Source: Plantactinospora sp. BC1 (lineage in GTDB: Bacteria; Actinomycetota; Actinomycetes; Mycobacteriales; Micromonosporaceae). Taken from it: a stretch of 64,000 nt of DNA. A program made the position numbers and the translations under genes. The notes beneath the pieces were generated by a model that was given only the letters and a program-made list of their open reading frames with translations, searched no databases and was not told the origin of the DNA. Below, piece by piece: positions 29,936 to 38,344 of the stretch. The stretch lies in NCBI RefSeq assembly GCF_003030345.1, contig NZ_CP028158.1, positions 2,232,001 through 2,296,000 on the forward strand, read 5' to 3'. How positions within the stretch are numbered: position 1 is the stretch's first letter; every line of letters begins with the position of its first letter.

Positions 29936-31764
29936 CCCCGCCCGGCCGGCACCGGCTGCGCGGCCCGCCCGGCCCGGTAGCGGTCCCGGACCTCCGGATC
30001 GAGATCCTCGTACGTCGCGTCGAGCACGCCGGAGACGAAGAGTTCCCGCATCATGGTGCGCTGGATCTTTCCGCTGGTGGTACGCCGGACCTGACCGACC
30101 CGGACGAAGACGACGTTCGCCACCCGGAGCCCGAGGATCCGGCTCAGCGTCGACTTGACCGCACCGGCCAGCCCGGCGATCTCGGCGGCGTCCCGGGCCC
30201 GGGTGCGCAGCTCCTGGACCACCACGATCTCCTCCCGGGGCGCCGGCACCGAGAAGACCGCGCAGGGCAGCCCGGCGAACGCCTCGGCGACCTCCCGGAC
30301 CTCCCGCTCCACGTCGTGCGGGTAGAGGTTGCGGCCGTGCACGATCATCATTTCCTTGATCCGGCCGGTGACGTACAGCTCGCCGTCGTCGAGGGTGCCG
30401 AGGTCACCGGTACGCAGGAAGCCGCCGTCGCCGTCCGCGGTCACCGCGCCGAAGGCCCGCCGGGTCGCCTCCGGGTCCCCCCAGTAGCCTCGGGTCACGC
30501 TGCCGCCCCGGATCCACACCTCGCCGACCCGGCCGTCCGGCAGCACCGTGGAGGTGCCGGGGTCGATGATCCGTACGTCCAGCGCGTTGACCCGGCCGCT
30601 GCCGACCAGGGCCAGCCCGGAGGGCGTACCGGCGGGCAGCGGGGTGAAGACGTCCCGGGCCAGCTCGGCGGGGTCGACGTACGCCGTCACCGGGGCACCG
30701 GCCGGGCGGGCCCCGGTGACGCAGAGCGTCGCCTCGGCCAGCCCGTACGTCGGCAGGAACGACTCGTAGCGGAAACCGGCCGGGGCGAACCGGGCGGCGA
30801 ACCGCTCCAGGGTGGCCGGGTCGATCGGCTCGGCACCGTTGCAGGCGTACCGCCAGCGGGACAGGTCCAGCGCGGCGACCTGCTCGTCGGTGAGCAGCCG
30901 GGCGCAGAGGTCGTACGCGAAGTTCGGCGCGCAGGCCACCTCGGCGCCGTACCGGTCGATCGCCTCCAGCCACAGCTGCGGCCGCTTGAGGAAGTCGTTC
31001 GGCCGGATCAGCACGGCGGTGCTGCCGAGATAGAGCGGCGCGATCAGCATCGCGATCAGGCCCATGTCGTGATAGAGCGGCAGCCAGCTACAGAACCGGG
31101 TCTGGTCGGTCCAGCCGAGGGTGCGGTGCACCGAGCCGATGTTGTGCAGCACGTTGCCGTGGGTGACCATCACGCCCTTCGGGTCGCTGGTCGAGCCCGA
31201 GGTGTACTGGAGGAACGCGATGTCGTCGGGACGGGCCGGATACGGCAGCCACCCGTCCGCGGCCGTCCCGGCACCGTCGGTCGGCTCCCCGCCCGGGTCG
31301 CCCGCGCCGCCGCCCCCACCCGGGGCGTCCAGGTCGGTCGCCGCGAAGGCCAGGTGGTCCAGTCCCTCCTGGAGCATCCAGTCGTCGACCGCGCCCAGGT
31401 TCCCCGGATCGGTCAGCACCACCGCCACGTCCGCGTTCCGGGCGATCGCGCTGGTCCGGTCGGCGTGGTGCCGGTAGTTCGCCGGCAGCGGCACCGGCAC
31501 CGGGATCACGCCCGCGTAGAGGCAGCCGAGGAAGCCGGCCACGAACTCCAACCCGGTCGGATACAGCAGCAGCGCCCGGTCACCCGGCCGGCACCGCCGG
31601 CCCAGCCAGGCCGCCGTCGACCGGGCCGCCCGGTCGAGTTCGGCGTACGTCAGGGACGTCTCGACGAACCGCTCCCCCGCACCACGGCAGAACACCACCG
31701 CCTGCCGTTCCGGCGATCCGGCCACGTTGTGCCGGACCGCCTCGACGATGCTTCCCTTGGACAC
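29932..31764 (-). CDS. Fatty acyl-AMP ligase (FAAL), 610 aa
   Basis: Adenylate-forming enzyme with TSGSTSDPKGVMVTH (A3), the FAAL hallmark LPLYHDMGLI, LPTYGLAEATL (A5), GELYVTGRIKEM (A8) and C-terminal SGKIQR Lys. FAALs activate a free fatty acid as acyl-AMP and load it on an ACP without CoA. I choose the GTG at 31764 (VSKGSIVEAV) with GGGGAA upstream; the in-frame ATGs further upstream lie inside the promoter. It heads the FAAL-dehydrogenase-dehydrogenase-ACP-C operon. Its presence implies that the polyketide-type chain is released as free acid before re-activation. Confidence 0.93.
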   Translation of the reverse strand: MSKGSIVEAVRHNVAGSPERQAVVFCRGAGERFVETSLTYAELDRAARSTAAWLGRRCRPGDRALLLYPTGLEFVAGFLGCLYAGVIPVPVPLPANYRHHADRTSAIARNADVAVVLTDPGNLGAVDDWMLQEGLDHLAFAATDLDAPGGGGGAGDPGGEPTDGAGTAADGWLPYPARPDDIAFLQYTSGSTSDPKGVMVTHGNVLHNIGSVHRTLGWTDQTRFCSWLPLYHDMGLIAMLIAPLYLGSTAVLIRPNDFLKRPQLWLEAIDRYGAEVACAPNFAYDLCARLLTDEQVAALDLSRWRYACNGAEPIDPATLERFAARFAPAGFRYESFLPTYGLAEATLCVTGARPAGAPVTAYVDPAELARDVFTPLPAGTPSGLALVGSGRVNALDVRIIDPGTSTVLPDGRVGEVWIRGGSVTRGYWGDPEATRRAFGAVTADGDGGFLRTGDLGTLDDGELYVTGRIKEMMIVHGRNLYPHDVEREVREVAEAFAGLPCAVFSVPAPREEIVVVQELRTRARDAAEIAGLAGAVKSTLSRILGLRVANVVFVRVGQVRRTTSGKIQRTMMRELFVSGVLDATYEDLDPEVRDRYRAGRAAQPVPAGRG

Positions 31765-31823
31765 GTTTGTTTCCCCGGCTTCTCCGCACGGCGTCCACCG
31801 CGCCATCGGCGTTTCCGTGGCAG

Positions 31824-31855
31824 ACCGTACGATCGACGTCCATATTCGGGCTATA
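31824..31855 (-). promoter_or_regulatory. SARP-type promoter of the FAAL operon
   Basis: Minus strand: TATAG (31855-31851) and TATGG (31844-31840) are 11 bp apart. A TACGGT -10 lies at 31829-31824, 8 bp after the heptamer TATGGAC. Spacing is identical to the other two cluster promoters. It lies 60 bp upstream of the FAAL GTG, just after the isomerase stop. Confidence 0.65.
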
Positions 31856-31864
31856 TCAACGGGC

Positions 31865-32611
31865 TCAGCCGCAGCCGCCGGCATGCCCCTCGTCGGTCCG
31901 GCCCGGCGCACCCACCGGCACCGGCTCCGGTGCCGCCCCCTCACCGTTCCCCGGCACCTGCGGCGGCTCGGCGGGACGGGGCTTCGCGGTCCCGCGCTTG
32001 GCGGCGACCGAGGCGGCGAACGCGGCCAGCCGGTCCACCCCCCAGAACCGGTCGAAGCCGTGTACGAAGAACGGCACCCCGAACACGCCGTCGCGGTAGA
32101 TGTCGAGCAGCGCCCCGACGCCCTGGCGACGTACCTCCGGATCGTCCGCCGCCCCGGAGACCTCGGCCGGGTCGAGCCCCAGCTCGGCGGCGATCTCGGC
32201 GACCGTGGACCGGTCGCAGATGTTCCGCCCCTCCTCCCACCTGGCCCGGTACGCCCGCTCCAGGTAGGCCGGTCCGGCACCGTGCCGCGCCGCCACCAGG
32301 TAGCCGAGGTGCGGGATCTCCCAGACCGGCTCCCGGTCGACCGGCCAGCTGAACGTCAGCCCGCGCTCGGCGGTGAGCCGCCGGACGTCCTGGAGCACGT
32401 AGAGGTGCTTGGCCCGGGACATCGCGGTGTAGACGAACTCGCCGCCGGCCTCGGCGAGCAGCCGCGAACTCTGCTCGTCCGGCTCCCAGAACGGCACCCA
32501 GTCCAACTCGGACACTAGCTCCGGATACCGCTGGTGCAGGTCCCGGTAGGCGAGCCAGGAGTACGGGCTGCGCAGGCTGAAGTAGAACCGTGGGGTGCGG
32601 CGCACCGCCAT
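31865..32611 (-). CDS. DsbA/2-hydroxychromene-2-carboxylate isomerase-like protein (248 aa)
   Basis: Thioredoxin-fold protein of the DsbA/GST-kappa (HCCA isomerase) group: N-terminal RFYFSLRSPYSWLAYRDL has the SPYS active-site loop without a CxxC pair, and FGVPFFVHGFDRFWG is the cis-Pro region. ATG 32611 has GAGGAG upstream. The C-terminal 40 residues are Pro/Gly-rich and variable, ending in CG. HCCA isomerases catalyse glutathione-dependent cis-trans isomerisation; related genes occur in clusters for polyene and cinnamoyl acyl chains, where double-bond isomerisation is proposed. A redox role cannot be excluded. Confidence 0.75.
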   Translation of the reverse strand: MAVRRTPRFYFSLRSPYSWLAYRDLHQRYPELVSELDWVPFWEPDEQSSRLLAEAGGEFVYTAMSRAKHLYVLQDVRRLTAERGLTFSWPVDREPVWEIPHLGYLVAARHGAGPAYLERAYRARWEEGRNICDRSTVAEIAAELGLDPAEVSGAADDPEVRRQGVGALLDIYRDGVFGVPFFVHGFDRFWGVDRLAAFAASVAAKRGTAKPRPAEPPQVPGNGEGAAPEPVPVGAPGRTDEGHAGGCG

Positions 32612-32644
32612 GGGAAACTCCTCGGGTGCTTCGGGGCGGGCGCG

Positions 32645-33391
32645 CTACAGCGCGATGCCGCCGTCGACTTGGAAGACCTGGCCGGTGACGTAGGAGGCCC
32701 GGTCCGAGACGAGGAAGCCGACCAGGTCGGCGGTCTCCTCCGCCCGGCCGAACCGGCCCAGCGGGATCCGGCCCAGCATCTCCTTGGTGACCGCCGGCGG
32801 CAGCCCCGCGGTCATGTCGGTCTCGATGAAGCCGGGTGCGACGACGTTGGCGCGGATGCCGTACCGACCCATCTCCTTGGCCAGCGCCTTGGTGAAGCCG
32901 ATGATCCCGGCCTTGGACGCCGAGTAGTTGGTCTGCCCGGCGTTGCCGGCCACCCCGGCCACCGAGGAGAGCGTCACCACCGCGCCGCGCCGCCGCTTCA
33001 TCATCGCGAAGACCGCGGACCGGCACACCGTGTAGGTGCCGTCCAGGTTGGTCCGCAGCACGCTGTGCCACTCGTCCTCGCCCATCAGCACCAGCGGCCG
33101 GTCCCGGGTCACCCCGGCGACGGTCACCACCGCGTCGATCGGGCCCAACTCGTCCTCGGTGGCGGAGACGAAGTCGCGTACCTGCGCCAGGTCCACCACG
33201 TCGACCTGCCGGGTCAGTACCCGGGCCCCGGCCTCGCGGGCCGCCTTGGCCGCCAGTTCCGCCGCCTCCGCGTTGGCCTGGAAGCAGAAGGCCACGTCGA
33301 AGCCGTCGGCGGCCAGTCGGCTCACCACCGCCCGGCCGATGCCCCGGGATCCGCCGCTGACCAGCGCGACCCGTCGCTCGTTCTCGCTCAT
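32645..33391 (-). CDS. fabG: 3-oxoacyl-ACP reductase (FabG-type ketoreductase)
   Basis: Short-chain dehydrogenase of 248 aa with GGSRGIGRA (NADPH binding), LSSVAG (Ser143) and NYSASK (Tyr156, Lys160) catalytic residues, and a C-terminal VTGQVFQVDGG. It reduces beta-ketoacyl-ACP in each extension cycle. The ATG at 33391 follows GAGGAG; the GTG 12 bases upstream would overlap that ribosome binding site. It lies 8 bp after the dehydratase gene. Confidence 0.95.
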   Translation of the reverse strand: MSENERRVALVSGGSRGIGRAVVSRLAADGFDVAFCFQANAEAAELAAKAAREAGARVLTRQVDVVDLAQVRDFVSATEDELGPIDAVVTVAGVTRDRPLVLMGEDEWHSVLRTNLDGTYTVCRSAVFAMMKRRRGAVVTLSSVAGVAGNAGQTNYSASKAGIIGFTKALAKEMGRYGIRANVVAPGFIETDMTAGLPPAVTKEMLGRIPLGRFGRAEETADLVGFLVSDRASYVTGQVFQVDGGIAL

Positions 33392-33399
33392 GTCGCTCC

Positions 33400-33894
33400 T
33401 CACACCCCGACCGGGGTCGGGCCGGCCGGGCGCAGCGCGTCCAGCGGGCGCAGGGTCTGCACGAACTGGCCGAGCCGCATCACCGGCTCGCCGCCGACCA
33501 CGGTCTCGCCCTCGAGGATCACCGTCTCGCCGATGACCTTGACCAGCCGGACCCGGTGTTCGAGGACGTCCCCGGGGTAGACCGGGTTGCCGAAGGTGAC
33601 GTTGCTGATCGACCCGGCCAGCACCACCTTCCCGGCCAGCACGTCCGGGTTGGGGGTCTCCCAGCTCGCCAGCAGCACCGCCGCCTGGGCCCAGGACTCG
33701 ACGATCAACGTCCCCGGGTACGCGTAGTCGCGGTCCACGGACGTCTCGTCGAGCAGTTCGTAGCAGGCCTCGCTACAGGTCACCGCCTTGAGCGCGGCCA
33801 GCCGCTCACCCGGCACCAGCTCGACCACCCGGTCGAGCAGCAGGATCGGATACCGCTGGGGTATCACCTTCCTGATCCCGGCAACCCCGATCAT
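33400..33894 (-). CDS. Hot-dog 3-hydroxyacyl-ACP dehydratase-like subunit lacking the catalytic His (164 aa)
   Basis: FabA/FabZ-type fold: QRYPILLLDRVVEL matches the FabZ HRYPFLLVDR segment and GTLIVESWAQAA the central helix (Glu66). In the position of the catalytic His (HFPG) it has YAYPG (Tyr58). The neighbouring hot-dog protein retains the His, so the two probably form a heterodimer, as reported for dehydratases of reducing type II polyketide systems such as ishigamide. The start overlaps the neighbour's stop (ATGA). Confidence 0.85.
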   Translation of the reverse strand: MIGVAGIRKVIPQRYPILLLDRVVELVPGERLAALKAVTCSEACYELLDETSVDRDYAYPGTLIVESWAQAAVLLASWETPNPDVLAGKVVLAGSISNVTFGNPVYPGDVLEHRVRLVKVIGETVILEGETVVGGEPVMRLGQFVQTLRPLDALRPAGPTPVGV

Positions 33895-34274
33895 CGGTTC
33901 TCCTCGAAGCGGTAGCGCAGGCGCAGGTCGGCGGCCGGACCGCGCCCCGTGTTGATCTTGGCTGTGCAGCGCAGTTCCGGCCCGGCCCAGGAGAACTTCG
34001 CCTCGATCCGCAGTTCGTCGCCGGGCGCGACCGGACTGAGGAAACGGCACCGGTCCATCGCGGCCAGCTCGGGGCGGCGCCCCTCGCCCAGCGCCGCCCG
34101 TACGGTCTGGCCGACCAGTTCGACCACGTACACCCCGGGCAGCACCGGGAAGCCCGGGAAGTGCCCGGTGAAGACCGGATCGGCGGGATCCACCTTCGCG
34201 GTCGAGACCGCCGAGGAGTCGTCGGCCTCGACCAGTTCCACCAGGTCCGCCAGGGGCGCGCAGCGCGGCGTCAC
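33891..34274 (-). CDS. Hot-dog 3-hydroxyacyl-ACP dehydratase, catalytic subunit (127 aa)
   Basis: Small FabZ-like protein with GHFPGFPVLPGVYVVEL, giving catalytic His38 and Glu52. It dehydrates beta-hydroxyacyl-ACP to the trans-2-enoyl product. It overlaps the ACP gene upstream and the second dehydratase gene downstream by 4 bp each, so stoichiometric co-translation is likely. Confidence 0.88.
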   Translation of the reverse strand: MTPRCAPLADLVELVEADDSSAVSTAKVDPADPVFTGHFPGFPVLPGVYVVELVGQTVRAALGEGRRPELAAMDRCRFLSPVAPGDELRIEAKFSWAGPELRCTAKINTGRGPAADLRLRYRFEENR

Positions 34275-34534
34275 GAGCCGCCCCGCAGCTTGCCGTCGAG
34301 GAGCTGGTAGGTGCTGTCCAGCGTGCTGACGGCGATCAGCTCGCTCTCCTCCATCTTGACGCCGTACCGCTTCTCCAGCCGGACGGTGATCTCCAGGGCC
34401 ATCAGGGAGTCCACCTCCAGGTCGTTGACGAAGTGCGCGTCGTCGGTGACGTCGGAGAGGTCGACGTCGATGGTGTCGGCGATGAGCTGCCGGAGGTCTT
34501 CCTTGTCGAGCCTCGTGGTGAGCTGGTCAGACAT
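34271..34534 (-). CDS. Acyl carrier protein (87 aa)
   Basis: Type II ACP with EVDSLMALE (Ser43) and a conserved helix III. It overlaps accC by 8 bp and the dehydratase by 4 bp. It is one of two ACPs in the polyketide block; the other (47986-48252) opens the operon. They may serve different ketosynthase pairs, or one may hold the starter or malonyl unit. Confidence 0.93.
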   Translation of the reverse strand: MSDQLTTRLDKEDLRQLIADTIDVDLSDVTDDAHFVNDLEVDSLMALEITVRLEKRYGVKMEESELIAVSTLDSTYQLLDGKLRGGS

Positions 34535-35939
34535 GACTTTCCGTCCTTTCGGTGTGGATCTCGTGGTCCTCGGAGTGGGCGTCCTCGCCCGGGGATGGCT
34601 CGGCGAGCACGGACTCGACGACGCCGAGCTGGTAGTCGCCGGAGCGGAAGCCGGGATGGCGCAGCAGCCGGCGGTGGAAGCCGACGTTCGTGGTCACCCC
34701 CGCCGACCGGTACTCGGCCAGCGCCCGGTCCAGCCGGCGCAGCGCCTCCTCCCGGGTGGCGCCGTGCGTGACGACCTTGGCCAGCAGCGAGTCGTAGAAC
34801 GGCGGTACGACGTAGCCGTCGTAGAGGTGGCTGTCCACCCGTACGCCGGGACCGGCCGGCATCCGCAGCCCGTGCAGCCGGCCGGTCGAACCGGCCCAGT
34901 CCCGGTCGACGTCCTCGGCGTTGATCCGCGCCTCGATCGAGTGCCCCTCGAACCGGACGTCGGACTGGGTCAGGTCCAGCCGTTCCCCGGCGGCGATCCG
35001 GATCATCCAGGCGACGATGTCGATCCCGGTACGTACCTCGGTGATCGGGTGCTCGACCTGGAGCCGGGTGTTCATCTCCATGAAGTACGCCGCACCGTCC
35101 GGCGCGACCAGGAACTCGAAGGTGCCGGCGCTGACGTAGCCGATGTCCCGGGCCCCGGCCACCGCCGCCGCGCACAGCCGCTCCCGCAGCCCCGGGTCCA
35201 GCGCCGGGGACGGGGACTCCTCGACCAGCTTCTGGTGCCGGCGCTGGACCGAGCAGTCCCGCTCGCCGAGGTGCAGCACGGTGCCGTGCCCGTCGGCGAG
35301 TATCTGCACCTCGATGTGCCGGGCGGCCGGCAGGTAGCGCTCCAGGTAGACCCGGTCGTCGCCGAAGAGGGTCCGCGCGGCGGACCGGGTCGTCTCGTAC
35401 GCCAGCGGCAGGTCCTCGGCCTGGTGCACCACCGCGATGCCCCGGCCACCGCCGCCGGCCACCGCCTTGACGATCAGCGGGAAGCCGATCTCGGCGCCGA
35501 CCGTCACCGCGTCGCCGAGCGAGTCGACGGTGCCGTCCGAGCCGGGCAGCACCGGTACCCCGGCGGCCCGCATCGCCGCCCGGGCGGCCACCTTGTCGCC
35601 CATCAGCGCGATGTGCTCGGCGGCCGGGCCGACGAAGGTGAGCCCGACGTTGCGGCAGGAGGCGGCGAAGACCGGGTCCTCGGAGACGAAGCCGCAGCCC
35701 GGGTGCACCGCGTCGGCGCCGGACTTGGCGGCGGCGTAGAGGATGGCCGGGATGTTGGTGTAGCTGCGGGCGACCGGGCCCGGTCCGATGTGCACCGCCT
35801 GGTCGGCGAGCTGCACCGCCAGGCTGTCCCGGTCGGCGGAGGAGTAGACCTGCACGCTCTCCAGGCCGAGGTCGCGGCAGGCGCGGATGATCCGGACGGC
35901 GATCTCGCCCCGGTTGCAGATGAGTACCCGGTTGACCAT
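34527..35939 (-). CDS. accC: Biotin carboxylase subunit of acetyl-CoA carboxylase (AccC)
   Basis: Protein of 470 aa of the ATP-grasp biotin carboxylase family: N-terminal NRVLICNRGEIAVRI, ATP loop GGGGRGI, MEMNTRLQVEH catalytic block and C-terminal ARINAED. It carboxylates biotin on the BCCP encoded just upstream. The ATG at 35939 is preferred because GAGGTG lies 6 bases before it; the GTG at 35948 overlaps that site. Actinomycetes usually use BC-BCCP fusion proteins, so a separate AccC is unusual. Confidence 0.95.
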   Translation of the reverse strand: MVNRVLICNRGEIAVRIIRACRDLGLESVQVYSSADRDSLAVQLADQAVHIGPGPVARSYTNIPAILYAAAKSGADAVHPGCGFVSEDPVFAASCRNVGLTFVGPAAEHIALMGDKVAARAAMRAAGVPVLPGSDGTVDSLGDAVTVGAEIGFPLIVKAVAGGGGRGIAVVHQAEDLPLAYETTRSAARTLFGDDRVYLERYLPAARHIEVQILADGHGTVLHLGERDCSVQRRHQKLVEESPSPALDPGLRERLCAAAVAGARDIGYVSAGTFEFLVAPDGAAYFMEMNTRLQVEHPITEVRTGIDIVAWMIRIAAGERLDLTQSDVRFEGHSIEARINAEDVDRDWAGSTGRLHGLRMPAGPGVRVDSHLYDGYVVPPFYDSLLAKVVTHGATREEALRRLDRALAEYRSAGVTTNVGFHRRLLRHPGFRSGDYQLGVVESVLAEPSPGEDAHSEDHEIHTERTESHV

Positions 35940-35949
35940 CGTCGGCACC

Positions 35950-36603
35950 TCAGCCCGGCTCGATGCTGAGCAGCGGCTGCTCGTACTCGACGACCTCGCC
36001 GTCGGTGACGTGCACGGCCCGGACGATCCCGGCCCGGTCGGTGAGGACCGGGTTCATCATCTTCATCGCCTCCACGATCGCGACCTGGTCGCCGGCCTCG
36101 ACCCGCTGGCCGATCTCGGCGAAGGGCGGCTGGTCCGGGCCGGGAGACCGGTAGAAGACCCCCATCAGCGGTGCCGTCACCGGCACGGTGCCGGCCGCCG
36201 GGGCGACCGCCGTGGCGACGGCGGCCACGGCCGCGCCCGGTACCGCCGCCACGGCCGCGCCGGGCACGGCGGAGAGCGCCGCGCCGGTCACCGCCGGGTC
36301 GCCGGTGACGGTGACGACCGCCTCCCGGCCCGGCTCGGCACCCTCGACCTCGATCTGGACGTCGGCCACCCGCACCCGGACCCGCCGGATCGCCGGGTCC
36401 CGGACCAGTTCCGCCACCTCGGCGGCGGCCCGTACCGCCCCACGCAGCGCGGCGTCGCCCGGCCCGGCACCGGCCGGCACCGCCGCTCCAGCCGAGTGCG
36501 CTCCGCCGCCGTTCGCTGCCGTCGGCCCGGTGCCGTTCGCGGTCACCGGGCCGGTGCCGTTGGCCGCCCGGACGGCGGCCGATTCGCGGACCTGCTCAGA
36601 CAT
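35950..36603 (-). CDS. accB: Biotin carboxyl carrier protein (AccB)
   Basis: Protein of 217 aa with a C-terminal biotinyl domain, EAMKMMN (Lys181, 36 residues before the end), and the PAPLxGVFYxxP-like lead-in TAPLMGVFYRSPGP. The N-terminal 60 and a central 50 residues are low-complexity Ala/Gly/Val/Pro. It overlaps the carboxyltransferase gene by 8 bp and lies 10 bp before accC. It shuttles carboxyl groups between AccC and the AccD-AccA protein. Confidence 0.93.
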   Translation of the reverse strand: MSEQVRESAAVRAANGTGPVTANGTGPTAANGGGAHSAGAAVPAGAGPGDAALRGAVRAAAEVAELVRDPAIRRVRVRVADVQIEVEGAEPGREAVVTVTGDPAVTGAALSAVPGAAVAAVPGAAVAAVATAVAPAAGTVPVTAPLMGVFYRSPGPDQPPFAEIGQRVEAGDQVAIVEAMKMMNPVLTDRAGIVRAVHVTDGEVVEYEQPLLSIEPG

Positions 36604-38341
36604 GCGCGCCTTCCTTCCAGGGTTCCGCCACCGGGCTGCCGGTGGCGGTGCCGTCCGGGGCCAGCACGCCGTAGCCGCGCAGCCGGCGGTAGCGGGCGGC
36701 CAGCAGTTCCTCGACCGGGACCCCGGCGAGCTGGCGCAGCAGCCGGCCGACCGCCTCGGCGACGAGTCCGGCGGCCCGCTCCGGGTCGCCGGGCGGCTCC
36801 GGCAGGATCTCGTCGACCACACCGAGCCGGCCGAGGTCCTCGGCGCGCAGCCGCAGCGCCCGGGCGGCCACCGGGGCCTGCCCGGCGTCGCCGAAGAGGA
36901 TCGCGGCGCAGCCCTCCGGGCTGATCACCGAGAAGACGCCGTTCTCCTGGATCAGCAGCCGGTCCGCGACCGCCAGCGCCAGGGCGCCGCCACTGCCACC
37001 CTCGCCGGTGATCACCGCGACCACCGGGGTACGCAGCCCCGCCGCCAGCGCCAGCGTCTCGGCGATCGCGGCGCTCTGGTTGCCCTCCTCGGCGGCGAGT
37101 CCGGGGTACGCCCCCGGGGTGTCCACCAGGGTCACCACCGGTACGCCCCAGCGCTGCGCCAGCTCGAAGAGCCGCATCACCTTGCGATAGCCCGCCGGGT
37201 GCGGCATGCCGAAGTTGTTCGCCACGTTCTCCCTGGTGTCCCGCCCCTTGGCGTGCCCGACCACCACCACCGGGCTGCCGTCCAGCCGGGCCAGCCCGCC
37301 GACGATCGCGGAGTCGTCGCGTTCCCAGCGGTCGCCGTGCAGCTCGACGAAGTCGCCGAAGATCCGCTCGATGTGCTGCCGCACCGTCGGCCGGTCGGCG
37401 GCCCGGGCCCGGCCCACCGCCGTCCAGGCGTCCACCGAACGCTCGGGCCGGTCGTCGTGGCCCGGGGCACGGGACGGCCGGCGAGCGGCGGCCGCCACCG
37501 GGTTCCCGGCCGAGGTGCCGGCCGCCGCCGCGCAGAAGCCGACCAGCCGGGCCAGTACGCCCCGCAGCTCCTGACGGCGTACCACCAGGTCGACGTGGCC
37601 GTGCTCGTGCAGGAAGCGTGCGGTCTGGAAGCCCGCCGGCAGCGGCTGCCGGATCGTCTGCTCGATCACCCGGGGTCCGGCGAAACCGGCCCGGGTCCCC
37701 TCCTCGGCGATGATCACGTCGCCGAGGCTGGCGAAGGAGGCGGCCACCCCGCCGTACACCGGGTCGGTGAGCACGCTGACGTAGGGCACCCCGGCGTCCC
37801 GGAGCAGCCGGATCGCGGCGGCGGTCTTGGCCATCTGCAACAGCGAGAGCACGCCCTCCTGCATCCGGGCCCCACCGGAGGCGCTGACCGCGACCAGCGG
37901 TACCCCGTGGTCCAGCGCCGTCTCGGCGGCCCGGGCGACCTTCTCGCCGACGACCGAGCCCATGCTGCCGCCGAGGAAGGCGAAGTCGAGCACCACCAGC
38001 GCGACCCGGTGCCCGCCGATGGTCGCCATCCCCAGCACGGCGCCGTCGGCCCGGCCGGTCCTGGCCCGGGCCCGGGCCAGCCGCTGCGGGTACGGCATCC
38101 GGTCGGTGAACTCCAGCGGGTCGGCGGCGGCGAGTTCGGCGTCGTGCTCGACGAAGCTGTCCGGGTCGACCAGCAGCGCGATCCGGTCGTCGGCACGCAG
38201 CGGCAGGTGGTGACCGCACTCCGGGCAGGTGTGCAGGGCCCGGGCGAGCCGGTCCCGGTGCAGCAGCGCCGCGCAGCGCGGACACGGCTGCCACACGCCG
38301 TCCGGAAGCCCGTTGATCAGGTCCAGTGTGGAGGCTCCCAC
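36596..38341 (-). CDS. accDA: Fused acetyl-CoA carboxylase carboxyltransferase beta-alpha (AccD-AccA)
   Basis: Protein of 581 aa. Residues 1-280 are AccD, including the four-Cys zinc ribbon (CPRC at 20, CPEC at 39) and SASGGARMQEG. After a linker of about 50 residues comes AccA (PTVRQHIERIFGDFVELHGDR, TPGAYPGLAAEE, GEGGSGGAL). The fused protein forms malonyl-CoA from acetyl-CoA with AccB and AccC. It starts 3 bp after a ketosynthase-like gene. A cluster-dedicated multisubunit carboxylase implies a high malonyl-CoA demand for the chain. Confidence 0.94.
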   Translation of the reverse strand: MGASTLDLINGLPDGVWQPCPRCAALLHRDRLARALHTCPECGHHLPLRADDRIALLVDPDSFVEHDAELAAADPLEFTDRMPYPQRLARARARTGRADGAVLGMATIGGHRVALVVLDFAFLGGSMGSVVGEKVARAAETALDHGVPLVAVSASGGARMQEGVLSLLQMAKTAAAIRLLRDAGVPYVSVLTDPVYGGVAASFASLGDVIIAEEGTRAGFAGPRVIEQTIRQPLPAGFQTARFLHEHGHVDLVVRRQELRGVLARLVGFCAAAAGTSAGNPVAAAARRPSRAPGHDDRPERSVDAWTAVGRARAADRPTVRQHIERIFGDFVELHGDRWERDDSAIVGGLARLDGSPVVVVGHAKGRDTRENVANNFGMPHPAGYRKVMRLFELAQRWGVPVVTLVDTPGAYPGLAAEEGNQSAAIAETLALAAGLRTPVVAVITGEGGSGGALALAVADRLLIQENGVFSVISPEGCAAILFGDAGQAPVAARALRLRAEDLGRLGVVDEILPEPPGDPERAAGLVAEAVGRLLRQLAGVPVEELLAARYRRLRGYGVLAPDGTATGSPVAEPWKEGAHV

Positions 38342-38344
38342 GAC

